Of a DNA stretch of 50,111 bases, positions 49,738-50,111 are shown one piece after another. Within the stretch, counting starts at the first letter, position 1. Every line of letters starts with the position of its first letter. The stretch covers positions 1 through 50,111 of the forward strand of contig NZ_AYXG01000183.1 of assembly GCF_000564855.1 (NCBI RefSeq). The letters are read 5' to 3'. The stretch comes from Actinokineospora spheciospongiae. Its GTDB lineage: Bacteria > Actinomycetota > Actinomycetes > Mycobacteriales > Pseudonocardiaceae. A program made the translations under genes and the position numbers. The notes under the pieces are model-generated. The model was not told the DNA's origin and did not search any database. It was given only the letters and a program-made list of their open reading frames with translations.

Positions 49738-49756
49738 CGTGCTCAACCGCCGCCCG

Positions 49757-50111
49757 GCCACCAACCACCCGAAACCCCACCGGGCGCAGCTACCAGCCAC
49801 CCCCGAAACCGTCAGCCCGGCCAAGCAGAGGCCGGGTGGGCGGACGTGTTTGGCCAGCCGACCACCCCGAAAACCGGCGGCCCGGCCAAGCAAATGCCTG
49901 TGTGGGTGGACGTGTTTGGTCAGCCGACCACCCCGAAAACCACCAGCCCGGCGAGCGACTGCTCGGGTGGGTGGATGTACTGCTTGGTCAGCCGACCACC
50001 CCGAGAACCACTAGCCCGGTGACCGGCTGCCCGGGTGGGTGGAGGTCCTGAACGCAGGCCGACCACCCCGAGAACCGCCGGCCCGGCGAGCGAACTGCCC
50101 GGGTGGGTGGA
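49757..50111 (+). repeat. Intergenic repeat locus 2 (tandem ~61-68 bp units, continues past the window)
   Basis: Imperfect tandem units begin CAGCC(G)ACC-CCCGA near 49794, 49855, 49921, 49989 and 50054 (spacings 61, 66, 68 and 65). They carry the core GGGTGGGTGGA-TGTGTTTGG or variants near 49834, 49902, 49965, 50034 and 50101. A partial unit may start at 49757. No gene is supported here. The family is the same as at 22615-23000, all in one orientation. Confidence 0.8.

Noticed and set aside
49757-50111. CRISPR array
   Set aside because: The whole unit varies gradually, with no identical short repeats separated by unique spacers, and no cas genes are near.

Overview
The window is about 50 kb of very GC-rich DNA from an actinobacterium. 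The gene content (ANTAR regulator PdtaR, GarA, FtsR, a CoaE-GrpB fusion, a glycine riboswitch before gcvP, many GTG starts and ATGA/GTGA overlaps) points to the Mycobacteriales/Pseudonocardiales. A Pseudonocardiaceae-type genome is my best guess; this is inferred from gene order and family content, not from a marker-gene comparison.

Layout. Positions 1-2,800 are an accessory scar: a truncated Tat-type gene, a DUF6461-like gene, a frameshifted C-terminal fragment, a decayed serine-recombinase fragment, a duplicated 3' end of tRNA-Leu(CAA), and one visibly AT-richer gene of unknown function between the duplicate and the intact tRNA. Positions 2.9-5.6 kb hold pdtaR and a frameshifted FN3-like surface protein gene. 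Positions 5.7-11.3 kb are a complete branched-chain amino-acid ABC operon (livK-livH-livM-livG-livF). Positions 11.5-19.3 kb are a mixed block: YggT, a hotdog thioesterase, polA, an AraC regulator, a VOC protein, bluB, a Rossmann protein, a broken MerR gene, and a TetR/SDR pair with a clear operator. Positions 19.3-22.5 kb are a translationally coupled operon of a degenerate ABC ATPase, a YhgE/Pip membrane protein and its TetR regulator, with a 20-bp palindromic operator at the front.

Positions 22.6-23.0 kb and 49.75-50.11 kb carry the same family of imperfect ~61-70 bp repeats; the first locus folds into a large inverted-repeat structure and the second continues beyond the window. Positions 23.0-36.7 kb hold a GNAT/methyltransferase pair, rpsA with a long leader, coaE, a TetR/siderophore-interacting protein pair, two tandem DUF402-type genes, a DUF5685 protein with a cysteine-rich tail, uvrB, an MFS transporter and a hydrolase. 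Positions 36.8-40.4 kb are a crotonase, an acyl-CoA synthetase, a DJ-1/PfpI protein and a small protein with a leader hairpin. Positions 40.4-48.3 kb follow the order known from the M. tuberculosis Rv1822-Rv1832 region: CDP-alcohol phosphatidyltransferase, gcvH, garA, ftsR, bifunctional nuclease, MerR, (GNAT), tandem glycine riboswitch, gcvP. A stand-alone S1-domain protein and an aldo/keto reductase close the window.

How the genes work together: gcvH and gcvP supply two parts of glycine cleavage. The glycine riboswitch controls gcvP directly. GarA is a phospho-switch of glutamate/2-oxoglutarate metabolism in related organisms. polA, uvrB, rpsA and coaE are housekeeping genes. No complete phage, CRISPR array, biosynthetic cluster or defence island was seen. 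The least explained parts are the tRNA-Leu scar with its low-GC gene and the repeat family.
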